From the NCBI GenBank assembly GCA_030637365.1, contig DAOWGR010000062.1, forward strand, positions 1 through 5,291: DNA of 5,291 bases. Direction: 5' to 3'. The notes under the pieces were generated by a model that was not told where the DNA came from, ran no database searches, and saw nothing but the letters and a program-made list of their open reading frames with translations. Position numbers and translations under genes: made by a program. The first letter of the stretch is position 1. Each line of letters starts with the position of its first letter. Positions 1 through 5,248 of this stretch are shown here, piece by piece. The stretch is from Elusimicrobiota bacterium. GTDB taxonomy: Bacteria > Elusimicrobiota > Elusimicrobia > Elusimicrobiales > UBA9959.

Positions 1-730
1 TGTTGTTGCCTCTTGCCTCTTGCCTCTTGTCTCTATTTCTTATAATCTTAATCGCTTTTTTCATTTCCTCAAAACTCATATTATCAAGCATAATTATATC
101 CGCGCCAAGCAATGTGAATTTTTCAACCTGACTGAGAGTCTTGGCCTCTATTTCAATCTTATAGCCTTTATACTTTTTTCTTATCAAATCTATCTTTTTC
201 TTAAGAGCCCCGTAAGGCTCGGCGCCCAAGGCGGCCAGATGATTATCTTTTATCAGAAAAGCGTCATAGAGCCCCATCCTGTGATTTTTTCCGCCGCCGC
301 ATTTTACCGCGTATTTTTCAAAAACCCTCAGACCGGGAGTTGTTTTCCTTGTATCGTAAATATAAGTTTTGCTTTTGTTTAATTCTTTCGCGAACTTGGA
401 AGTCAAAGTCGCGATGCCGGATAATCTTTGAAGAAAATTAAGAGCGGTTCTTTCGGCGGTTAATATTTTGCGGGAACCCTCCACACTGAGCAGTTTTTGA
501 CCTTTAAAAACGCTCGCTCCGTCTTTGGCGTAAGTTTTAAATTTGGCGGAAGAATCCATTATCTGAAATGCCTTTTTGGCAATATCAATTCCGCAAAGCG
601 TTCCGGCTTCTTTAGCCGTAATAATGCCTCTGAATTTATATTTTGACGGAACAAAAACATTGGTGGTTATATCTCCCGTTAAAACATCTTCTTTAAGCGC
701 GAGTCTTATTGTTTTTTCAAACTTCTTCAT
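1..730 (-). CDS. nadC: Nicotinate-nucleotide pyrophosphorylase (quinolinate phosphoribosyltransferase), C-terminus beyond window
   Basis: NadC converts quinolinate and PRPP to nicotinate mononucleotide, CO2 and PPi in cytosolic de novo NAD synthesis. The visible 243 codons read M-KKFEKTIRLALKEDVLTGDITT at the start. Family signatures follow in order: ERTALNFLQRLSGIAT (93-108), DTRKTTPGLR (126-135), KYAVKCGGGKNHRMGLYD (139-156), IKDNH (160-164), IEIEA (192-196) and IMLDNM (213-218). These cover the N-terminal sandwich domain and most of the barrel with its PRPP/quinolinate residues. Family members usually have about 270-290 residues, so roughly the last 35, including the E-x-SGG strand, lie left of the edge or are lost. 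No stop is seen. The final codons (233-240) read through a heptanucleotide repeat that does not look like NadC. The ATG at 730 is chosen because homologous sequence starts there and a -10-like box sits 6 nt upstream; there is no Shine-Dalgarno. The family call is secure; integrity of the 3' end is not. Confidence 0.93.
   Translation of the reverse strand, partial: MKKFEKTIRLALKEDVLTGDITTNVFVPSKYKFRGIITAKEAGTLCGIDIAKKAFQIMDSSAKFKTYAKDGASVFKGQKLLSVEGSRKILTAERTALNFLQRLSGIATLTSKFAKELNKSKTYIYDTRKTTPGLRVFEKYAVKCGGGKNHRMGLYDAFLIKDNHLAALGAEPYGALKKKIDLIRKKYKGYKIEIEAKTLSQVEKFTLLGADIIMLDNMSFEEMKKAIKIIRNRDKRQEARGNN
6..33. repeat. Heptanucleotide tandem repeat (TTGCCTC, four units)
   Basis: Three exact units of TTGCCTC (6-12, 13-19, 20-26) are followed by one unit with a single change, TTGTCTC (27-33). 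On the minus strand this is GAGGCAA, read by the nadC frame as D-K-R-Q-E-A-R-G. A 7-bp unit shifts frame unless units change by threes. A degenerate relative of the same unit lies in the intergenic spacer at 2941-2961. Function is unknown; microsatellite-like slippage is the simplest origin. Confidence 0.9.
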
Positions 731-742
731 AATTATATTTTA
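731..742 (-). promoter_or_regulatory. Putative nadC promoter -10 box, leaderless geometry
   Basis: On the minus strand TAAAAT (complement of 737-742) is followed by exactly six bases and then the nadC ATG at 730. Since the first transcribed base normally lies seven bases after a -10 hexamer, transcription would begin at the A of the ATG. No purine-rich ribosome-binding sequence precedes the start. An overlapping TATAAT (737-732) is too close to the ATG to be the functional box. No convincing -35 was found. Confidence 0.5.
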
Positions 743-804
743 CTAATTTTATAAAGGCATGACGGCGAAAATACGGAAATAAATTAATACGATGATAAGT
801 AAAA
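731..804 (-). repeat. Duplicated intergenic promoter segment, copy A (upstream of nadC)
   Basis: This spacer between the uvrB stop and the nadC start matches 2804-2878 upstream of uvrB. Positions 762-804 align without gaps to 2836-2878, with 35 of 43 bases identical by eye, beginning with ten identical bases (ACGGCGAAAA) and ending with TAAGTAAAA. The gene-proximal part also aligns, with a one-base length difference, through the ATTTTA box (TAAAAT on the minus strand). It could be a duplicated promoter/operator, a dispersed intergenic repeat or an untranslated structured element. No known riboswitch was recognised. Confidence 0.75.
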
Positions 805-805
805 C

Positions 806-2803
806 TTACTTCTTCCCTGTCCCGCTCATTTCCTTTAATTCAAACAATCTGTCTCTATACTCGGCGGCAAGTTCAAAATTCAGATTATCCGCCGCCGTTT
901 TCATGAGTTTATTCAAATCCGCCATAACCCGTTTTAAATTCTTGGGATTAATATTCAAAGTTGAAAATTCCCCTACCAATTTCGCGCTTTCTTTTTTAAG
1001 CCTGCCGTCCAATTCTTTAATTTCCAAAACGCGTTTTTTTATGGTTCGCGGAGTTATATGATGAAGTTTATTGTAAGCTATTTGTTTTTCTCTTCTCCTA
1101 TCCATTTCAGATATGGCTCTTGCCATGGAACCCGTTATTCTATCGGCAAAAAAAATGACCCTGCCGCAGCGATTTCGCGCGGCTCGCCCGGAAATCTGCA
1201 CAAGAGTGGTTTCGCTTCTTAAAAAACCTTCATTATCGGCGTTTAATATGGCAACAAGCGATACTTCCGGCATATCCAAACCTTCTCTTAAAAGGTTTAT
1301 CCCGACCAAAACATCAAACTTCCCCTCTCTGAATTCTCCGAGAATATCAAGCCTTGTCAAAGTGTCCATTGAAGAATGTATATATTTGGCTTTAATCTTT
1401 TTATCGGCGAAAAAACCGCTTAAATCCTCGGCATTTTTTTTAGTGAGCGTCAGAACAAGGGTTTTTTCGCCTTTAGCCGACACCTTTTCAATTTCGGACA
1501 TAAGAGTCTTTATCTGCCCTTTAAGCCCAAGAATTTTAATTTCAGGGTCAACCAAACCCGTTGGCCTTATTATCTGTTCGGCTACATTTTTTCCGCCGCA
1601 TAACGCAGTTTCATATTTTCCGGGAGTGGCGCTGACAAAAACCGAATCGGGACGCAATTTTTCAAATTCGGCAAATTTAAGCGGCCTGTTATCAAGCGCG
1701 GACGGCAGGCGAAAACCAAAATTAACCAAAGTGTTTTTTCTGGACCTGTCGCCCTCATACATTGCCCCCAATTGCGGAACTCCCACATGGGACTCATCCA
1801 TAAAAAGCAAAAAATCTTTCGGAAAATAATCCAAAAGGCAATCGGGTCTTGAGCCCGCCGGCCTATTTGAAAAATGACGGGAATAATTTTCTATGCCATT
1901 GCAATAACCGGCCCTCCTGAGCATTTCCATATCATAATTTACGCGCTGTTCAAGCCTTTGAGCTTCCAAAAGCTTTTTTTGAGACTTCAATTCTTTAAGC
2001 CTGTCAGTGAGTTCCCTATCTATGGATATTAATGCTTTTTCAATTTCACCGGCGGTTGAAACAAAATGAGTGGCCGGATAAATCCAAACTTCATTTAAAG
2101 AGCGAAGTTCATCGCCAGTTAAAGGATTTATTTCCGATATAAACGAAACTTCATCTGAAAACTCCATCCTAAACGCGACATCAAGATCGGCGGGAAAAAC
2201 ATCTATTATATTGCCTCTTATTCTGAAAGTTCCCCTTTGAAAATCAATATCGTTTCTTTGATAATGAATATCTATCAGCGCTTTGGTAAAATCGCGTCTT
2301 TCAAGCTTTTGGCCTTTTTCAATTTTAAGCCCAAGTTTGGAAAAATTCTCCGGAGAGCCTATATTGTAAATACAAGATACGGAAGCGACCACGATTGTGT
2401 CGGGCCTTGTTAATATTGAAGTGGTGGCTTTAAGTCGCAATTTTTCTATCTGTTTATTAATTGAAGCGTCCTTTTCTATATAGGTGTCGGTTTGAGGAAT
2501 ATAAGCCTCGGGCTGATAATAATCATAATAAGAAATAAAATACTCAACAGCGTTTTTTGGAAAAAAAGATTTAAATTCGGCGTATAATTGCGCGGCCAGA
2601 ACTTTATTGGGAGAGAGAATAAGAGCCGGCCTGTTCAACTTGGCAATAACAGAGGCCATTGTAAAGGTTTTGCCCGAACCCGTTACGCCGAGAAGTATAT
2701 TATTCTTGGATTTCGCTTTTAAAGAACTTAAAAGTTTTTTTATAGCTTTAGGCTGATCCCCATTGGGCTTAAACGGAGCATTTAATTCAAATATTCGTTC
2801 CAT
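806..2803 (-). CDS. uvrB: UvrABC excision nuclease subunit B
   Basis: UvrB is the damage-verifying ATPase of nucleotide excision repair. UvrA loads it onto damaged DNA, and it recruits UvrC for incision and UvrD for release, in the cytosol. The 665-residue protein is normal length. Visible in order are: Walker A GVTGSGKT (39-46); the beta-hairpin region YYDYYQPEAYIPQTD (92-106), which clamps DNA; the interaction-domain stretch around IRGNIIDVFPAD (195-206); the DESH Walker B box (336-339); SATPG (391-395); NLLREGLDMPEV (503-514); motif VI QISGRAAR (536-543); and a C-terminal UVR motif (about 630-660, NLNFELAAEYRDRLFEL) for UvrC contact. All helicase motifs are intact. The ATG at 2803 is preferred to an in-frame TTG at 2809 because the protein then begins MERIFELNAPFKPNGDQPKAI, as family members do, and a -10-like box places transcription start at this ATG. 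It is divergent from the ispH-like gene. No LexA box was recognised. Confidence 0.98.
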   Translation of the reverse strand: MERIFELNAPFKPNGDQPKAIKKLLSSLKAKSKNNILLGVTGSGKTFTMASVIAKLNRPALILSPNKVLAAQLYAEFKSFFPKNAVEYFISYYDYYQPEAYIPQTDTYIEKDASINKQIEKLRLKATTSILTRPDTIVVASVSCIYNIGSPENFSKLGLKIEKGQKLERRDFTKALIDIHYQRNDIDFQRGTFRIRGNIIDVFPADLDVAFRMEFSDEVSFISEINPLTGDELRSLNEVWIYPATHFVSTAGEIEKALISIDRELTDRLKELKSQKKLLEAQRLEQRVNYDMEMLRRAGYCNGIENYSRHFSNRPAGSRPDCLLDYFPKDFLLFMDESHVGVPQLGAMYEGDRSRKNTLVNFGFRLPSALDNRPLKFAEFEKLRPDSVFVSATPGKYETALCGGKNVAEQIIRPTGLVDPEIKILGLKGQIKTLMSEIEKVSAKGEKTLVLTLTKKNAEDLSGFFADKKIKAKYIHSSMDTLTRLDILGEFREGKFDVLVGINLLREGLDMPEVSLVAILNADNEGFLRSETTLVQISGRAARNRCGRVIFFADRITGSMARAISEMDRRREKQIAYNKLHHITPRTIKKRVLEIKELDGRLKKESAKLVGEFSTLNINPKNLKRVMADLNKLMKTAADNLNFELAAEYRDRLFELKEMSGTGKK

Positions 2804-2878
2804 AAACAAATTTTAGCAAGTTTTAAAGAAGCAAAACGGCGAAAACACAAAAATAAGTTGATAGGGTAATAAGTAAAA
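2804..2878 (-). repeat. Duplicated intergenic promoter segment, copy B (upstream of uvrB)
   Basis: This is the second copy of the segment at 731-804, in the same orientation relative to its gene. The shared minus-strand order is TTTTACTTAT, a variable A/T-rich stretch, TTTTCGCCGT, then 32 bases (31 in copy A) to the ATG, with TAAAAT six bases before the ATG in both. Homology ends just past 2878, where AGGAAATTTCCT begins here and the uvrB stop codon lies in copy A. Both copies sit directly upstream of a start codon, which suggests regulatory use, but duplication of neutral spacer DNA is possible. Confidence 0.75.
2810..2818 (-). promoter_or_regulatory. Putative uvrB extended -10 promoter, leaderless geometry
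   Basis: The minus strand reads TGCTAAAAT (complement of 2810-2818), a TGn extension plus a TAAAAT -10-like hexamer. Six bases (TTGTTT) separate it from the ATG at 2803, so the predicted first transcribed base is the A of the start codon. There is no Shine-Dalgarno and no clear -35 at 16-18 bp, consistent with an extended -10 promoter. The nadC box has identical spacing. Confidence 0.55.
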
Positions 2879-2879
2879 T

Positions 2880-2891
2880 AGGAAATTTCCT
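2880..2891. other. 12-bp perfect palindrome in divergent spacer
   Basis: AGGAAATTTCCT is self-complementary over 12 bp. It sits in the uvrB/ispH divergent spacer, immediately beyond the end of duplicated segment copy B. A palindrome of this size between divergent promoters could be an operator for a dimeric regulator. Chance occurrence in A+T-rich DNA cannot be excluded. Confidence 0.35.
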
Positions 2892-2905
2892 TATTAAATG
2901 TATTT

Positions 2906-2929
2906 ACATATCAACATATCGGCATATCT
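2906..2929. repeat. 8-bp tandem repeat (three CATATC-containing units)
   Basis: Three adjacent octamers, ACATATCA, ACATATCG and GCATATCT, share CATATC at exact 8-bp spacing (2907, 2915, 2923). The array lies 12 bp before the heptamer-type array at 2941-2961, making a compound low-complexity spacer upstream of the ispH-like gene. It could be slippage-derived or a set of phased binding sites; nothing visible decides between them. Confidence 0.6.
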
Positions 2930-2940
2930 ACGCTGTTTAC

Positions 2941-2961
2941 TTGCTTCTTCCCTCTTGCTTC
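2941..2961. repeat. Degenerate heptanucleotide tandem repeat related to 6-33
   Basis: Three 7-bp units, TTGCTTC, TTCCCTC and TTGCTTC, lie end to end. Each differs from the TTGCCTC unit at positions 6-33 by one base. They end 23 bp before the start codon at 2985 and directly abut the likely -10 region. Recurrence of one unit type at two sites 2.9 kb apart suggests a genome-wide short repeat family. Confidence 0.65.
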
Positions 2962-2967
2962 TGTTAT

Positions 2968-2973
2968 TATAAT
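2968..2973 (+). promoter_or_regulatory. Putative promoter -10 box of the ispH-fusion gene
   Basis: A consensus TATAAT lies 11 bases before the ATG at 2985. Transcription would start near 2980, leaving a leader of about five bases with no Shine-Dalgarno, so this gene too would be nearly leaderless. No -35 consensus is seen at 16-18 bp upstream (2944-2950 is TTC-rich repeat sequence). Confidence 0.45.
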
Positions 2974-2984
2974 TCTTCCAAATT

Positions 2985-4703
2985 ATGCCCGAAAAAGTTA
3001 AAATACTTGTCGCGCGCCACGCCGGATTTTGTCCCGGCGTAAAAAAAGCCATAGATATGGCTCTTGCACTCGCGCGAAACCGCAAACAACCCATTTACAC
3101 ATTAGGCCCCTTGATTCATAATCGCCAAGTGATTGAAACCTTGGAAGAAAAAAACATTAAAGCCATTGGCGACATATCCCAAATAAACGATTCCAATTCC
3201 ATTTTAGTTATAAGGGCGCACGGCATACCTCAAAAAGAAGAACAAAAACTGCGCGCGACTACAATGGAAATAATAGACGCCACCTGCCCCCTTGTTAAAA
3301 AAGTTCATTCAAACATACGGGATTATTCTCAAAAAGGCTATGCGACAATAATAGTCGGCGACGCGGACCATGCCGAAGTAATCGGACTTATGAGTTACGC
3401 AAAGGATAATTGCCATGTCATTTCAGGCCCCGATGAAGCGCGAAAATTACCCGCTTTAAAAAAAGCGAATATTGTCGCGCAAACCACTCAGGAAGAGCGA
3501 ATTTTCAACGAATGCGTGGAAATCATAAGAGAAAAAACGGATGAATTAACTGTTTCAAATACCATCTGCGCCCCCACCAGAGAAAGACAAAAAGAAACAA
3601 TAGAATTCGCGAAAAATTGCGATTTGGTAATTGTGGTTGGAGGAAGAAACAGCGCCAATACTCAAAGACTCTTTAAAATATGCTCAAAACTCGCGAAAGA
3701 CGCCATCCACATAGAAAAAGACGATGAATTGCCGAATGACGCGCTCAATAACAGAAGGAATATTTTTATAACGGCGGGAGCGTCCACACCCAATTGGATG
3801 ATAGAAAAAGTATTGGAAAAAACCAGAGAATTAAGCAAAAAAGAAAAAAGTTTCTTGGCCGAAAAACTGACTTTTATCGGAAAGCTTTTTGTTACCGGCA
3901 ATTTATATACCGCCATAAGCGCCATGTCCCTCACCTATATCTGCATGAAACTTGAAAGCGTTAAAATAGACACGCGCCTTATAATCTTATCCGGCTTATT
4001 TGTCGCCAGTCTTCATATAATCCATCGCATGGCGGAAAAAGGCTCTGTTGTGCCTGACAGAGCGCAAAAATTTTTATTTATCAGATTTAAAACCGCCGTT
4101 AAACTGCTCGGTATTATATTCGGCATATCTTCAATCATAATATCAGCCCTCTTTGGCATAAAGATTCTTATAGTGACGGCTTTATTCTGGCTTGCCGGAA
4201 TATTTTATCCGTATAAAGCCATTTCCGGCTTAAATAAATTTTCTGATTTCCCGGCCTCAAAAGATATTGTAACCGCTCTCGGCTGGAGTTTTGTCTGCGC
4301 GGGATTACCCGCCATAGCGGGCGAAACCATAGCCTATAAATCTTCGCAACTCGCTTTATTGTTCGCCCTGCTGCTTGTATTTATGCGTTCGGTTCTGCTT
4401 GGAATAAGCAATGTTCACAATGACATGATAGTGGGCAATGAAAATTTTTATAAAGCGGTCGGCCCCAAATTAACCTACGCAACCGTAACGCTTATTTTTA
4501 TTTTTTTGGAAATAGTGCTTATAACCCTGTTTAATATGGGCTGGAAAGAAGTTTTGGTCAGAACCATGTTTTTCGGCTTATTTTACTATATGGTAATTAC
4601 GGCTTTATTCTTTTTAAAAAAAATACCGGAAAGAATTTCATCGGAAACAATTATAGACTTTCAATTCATATTCCTCGGCTTACTCACCTTTATAGCGGCA
4701 TAG
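2985..4703 (+). CDS. ispH: 4-hydroxy-3-methylbut-2-enyl diphosphate reductase (IspH) fused to a UbiA-like membrane domain
   Basis: Residues 1 to about 285 form a complete IspH, the [4Fe-4S] enzyme that reduces HMBPP to IPP and DMAPP in the last MEP-pathway step. The three cluster cysteines are present: C16 (HAGFCPGV), C101 (DATCPLV) and C195 (NTICAPTRERQ). So are H45 (IHNRQV), H79 (RAHGIP), H129 and E131 (DHAEV), T167/T168, S223-N225 (GRNSAN) and S267 (GAST). Residues ~295-572 are hydrophobic, with eight or nine likely transmembrane segments. They resemble UbiA prenyltransferases: the KDIVTALGWSFV stretch (426-437) and RSVLLGISNVHNDMIVGNENFYKAVG-type loop (468-493) align with UbiA signatures. 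However, NDxxD is absent from the first loop (344-360), and the second loop keeps only D480. IspH alone is about 280-320 residues, so the tail is a true extension in one uninterrupted frame. The IspH part should face the cytosol, anchored to the membrane. IspH assignment is firm; UbiA-like assignment is moderate and catalysis by it is doubtful. No Shine-Dalgarno is seen. Confidence 0.93.
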   Translation: MPEKVKILVARHAGFCPGVKKAIDMALALARNRKQPIYTLGPLIHNRQVIETLEEKNIKAIGDISQINDSNSILVIRAHGIPQKEEQKLRATTMEIIDATCPLVKKVHSNIRDYSQKGYATIIVGDADHAEVIGLMSYAKDNCHVISGPDEARKLPALKKANIVAQTTQEERIFNECVEIIREKTDELTVSNTICAPTRERQKETIEFAKNCDLVIVVGGRNSANTQRLFKICSKLAKDAIHIEKDDELPNDALNNRRNIFITAGASTPNWMIEKVLEKTRELSKKEKSFLAEKLTFIGKLFVTGNLYTAISAMSLTYICMKLESVKIDTRLIILSGLFVASLHIIHRMAEKGSVVPDRAQKFLFIRFKTAVKLLGIIFGISSIIISALFGIKILIVTALFWLAGIFYPYKAISGLNKFSDFPASKDIVTALGWSFVCAGLPAIAGETIAYKSSQLALLFALLLVFMRSVLLGISNVHNDMIVGNENFYKAVGPKLTYATVTLIFIFLEIVLITLFNMGWKEVLVRTMFFGLFYYMVITALFFLKKIPERISSETIIDFQFIFLGLLTFIAA

Positions 4704-4725
4704 CAACAGTGCCACACACTGTTGC
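4703..4725 (+). terminator. Hairpin directly after the ispH-fusion stop codon
   Basis: GCAACAGTG and CACTGTTGC form a perfect 9-bp stem around a 5-base loop (CCACA), beginning at the last base of the TAG stop. No T-run follows, so it is not a classic intrinsic terminator. It may stabilise the mRNA 3' end or act as a weak terminator. Confidence 0.45.
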
Positions 4726-4753
4726 AGGTCACAGGTTACCAGTTAGCAGTGCT
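4725..4753. repeat. Degenerate 7-8 bp tandem repeat (CAGGTTA-like)
   Basis: Four successive units begin with CAG: CAGGTCA, CAGGTTAC, CAGTTAG and CAGTGCT. Spacing is 7, 8 and 7 bp. The array overlaps the right foot of the preceding hairpin. It is a third short-period intergenic array in this window but has a different unit from the TTGCCTC type. The degeneracy makes this call weaker. Confidence 0.45.
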
Positions 4754-4829
4754 TGAGATGAAACTCTTTGCCCAATACGGGCGCAGATTGCGAGAAATTA
4801 GAAAAAAATTTCCTTACCGTTGCCATAAT

Positions 4830-4838
4830 TGGTAAAAT
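4830..4838 (+). promoter_or_regulatory. Putative tRNA-Val extended -10 promoter
   Basis: TGGTAAAAT matches the same TGnTAAAAT form seen before uvrB. Initiation near 4845 would give a 14-base 5' leader to be removed by RNase P before the tRNA at 4859. The -35 region at 17 bp (4810-4815, TTCCTT) is poor. An upstream TTGCCA (4820-4825) has no good partner at 17 bp. Confidence 0.45.
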
Positions 4839-4858
4839 ATAAATTGATATTGATTTCT

Positions 4859-4930
4859 GCGCGGTTAGCTCAGCGGTAGAGCACCTCCTTTACACGGAGG
4901 GGGCCGTAGGTTCGAACCCTTCACCGCGCA
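4859..4930 (+). tRNA. tRNA-Val (anticodon TAC)
   Basis: The 72-base cloverleaf has a perfect acceptor stem, GCGCGGT with ACCGCGC, and discriminator A. The D stem is GCTC/GAGC, the anticodon stem CCTCC/GGAGG with loop TTTACAC (anticodon TAC, reading GUA and probably other Val codons), the variable loop has five bases, and the T loop is TTCGAAC. The T stem GTAGG/CCTTC has one T-T mismatch (4907 with 4921). CCA is not encoded (TATG follows), so a CCA-adding enzyme is needed. Confidence 0.95.
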
Positions 4931-4985
4931 TATGTATTTTATTTTTTCGCTTAATTTTGGTCATCCGCAGAGTTCCCGGCACTTG

Positions 4986-5014
4986 TTGAAGCATCGCTTC
5001 CAATTTTGTATTAT
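4986..5014 (+). promoter_or_regulatory. Putative tRNA-Asp promoter (-35 and -10)
   Basis: TTGAAG (4986-4991) and TATTAT (5009-5014) are separated by 17 bp, the optimal sigma-70-type spacing. Initiation near 5021 would give an 11-base leader before tRNA-Asp. The -35 half lies in a small GAAGC/GCTTC hairpin sequence (4988-5000). This suggests the two tRNAs are at least partly independent transcription units. Confidence 0.55.
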
Positions 5015-5031
5015 GAATATAGCTGGCCATT

Positions 5032-5106
5032 GGGGTCGTGGTGTAGCTTGGTTAACACGTCGCCCTGTCAAGGCGAAGACCGCGGGTTCGAATCCCGTCG
5101 ACCCCG
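5032..5106 (+). tRNA. tRNA-Asp (anticodon GTC)
   Basis: The 75-base cloverleaf has acceptor stem GGGGTCG/CGACCCC and discriminator G, as expected for aspartate. The D stem is GTGT/ACAC, the anticodon stem TCGCC/GGCGA with loop CTGTCAA (anticodon GTC), the variable loop AGACC, and the T stem GCGGG/CCCGT with loop TTCGAAT. The only irregularity is a G-T wobble closing the T stem. CCA is not encoded (TTCC follows). The last acceptor base and the discriminator are also the first two bases of a large inverted repeat. Confidence 0.97.
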
Positions 5107-5150
5107 TTCCTACGAAGCTCAGTAATTAACTTCTGAGCTTCGTAGGAACG
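5105..5150 (+). repeat. Perfect 18-bp inverted repeat overlapping the tRNA-Asp 3' end
   Basis: CGTTCCTACGAAGCTCAG (5105-5122) and its exact complement (5133-5150) flank a 10-base A/T-rich loop (5123-5132). In RNA this would be a very stable hairpin, starting inside the last two bases of tRNA-Asp. No T-run follows, so it is not a standard terminator. Possibilities are a 3' trailer processing structure, a REP/MITE-like palindrome inserted at a tRNA end, or an attachment-site remnant. No transposase or integrase is present to favour mobility. Confidence 0.9.
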
Positions 5151-5210
5151 AATTGAGTTCTGCAAAGCTATCAAAAAGCGTAACAGATCCCCAGCCAACT
5201 GAAAGTTTCT

Positions 5211-5248
5211 AAAACTGCTACCGATATTCGGTAGCAGTTTTTCTTTTT
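5211..5248 (+). terminator. Intrinsic (Rho-independent) terminator downstream of tRNA-Asp
   Basis: AAAACTGCTACCGA (5211-5224) pairs perfectly with TCGGTAGCAGTTTT (5228-5241) around a 3-base loop (TAT). A T-rich tail (T, C, TTTTT) runs through 5248. Orientation suits plus-strand transcripts from the tRNA-Asp promoter and leaves a 3' trailer of about 140 bases containing the large inverted repeat. The A-run on the left arm could give weak function on the minus strand. Confidence 0.85.

Noticed and set aside
6..33. Possible CRISPR array
   Set aside because: Units are 7 bp, directly adjacent and without unique spacers; this is a microsatellite-like tandem repeat.
20..382. Plus-strand open frame of 120 codons at the left end
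   Set aside because: It is antisense to nadC, whose conserved motifs occupy the same bases; no protein resemblance.
1113..1829. Plus-strand open frame of 238 codons
   Set aside because: It lies entirely within uvrB on the opposite strand, whose protein is highly conserved over that region; low-complexity Ser/Leu-rich shadow translation.
2804..2809. Upstream TTG start for uvrB (adding M-F before MERIF)
   Set aside because: Family proteins begin at the MERIF-type position, and the predicted transcription start is at the ATG at 2803, so the TTG would not be in the mRNA.
4758..4835. 25-codon frame MKLFAQYGRRLREIRKK..., resembling the start of an XRE-type helix-turn-helix repressor
   Set aside because: It stops after 25 codons, and no other frame continues the expected helix-turn-helix sequence. 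Resemblance is limited to about 12 basic residues and may be chance; at most a decayed remnant.
4988..5000. GAAGC/GCTTC hairpin followed by an ATTTTG stretch as a tRNA-Val terminator
   Set aside because: Only a 5-bp stem with a 3-base loop and a weak T-tract; it coincides with the likely -35 region of tRNA-Asp.
4932..5129. Plus-strand open frame of 65 codons between and across the tRNAs
   Set aside because: It reads through tRNA-Asp (GSNPVDPV-type peptide) and the promoter region; no family resemblance in the rest.
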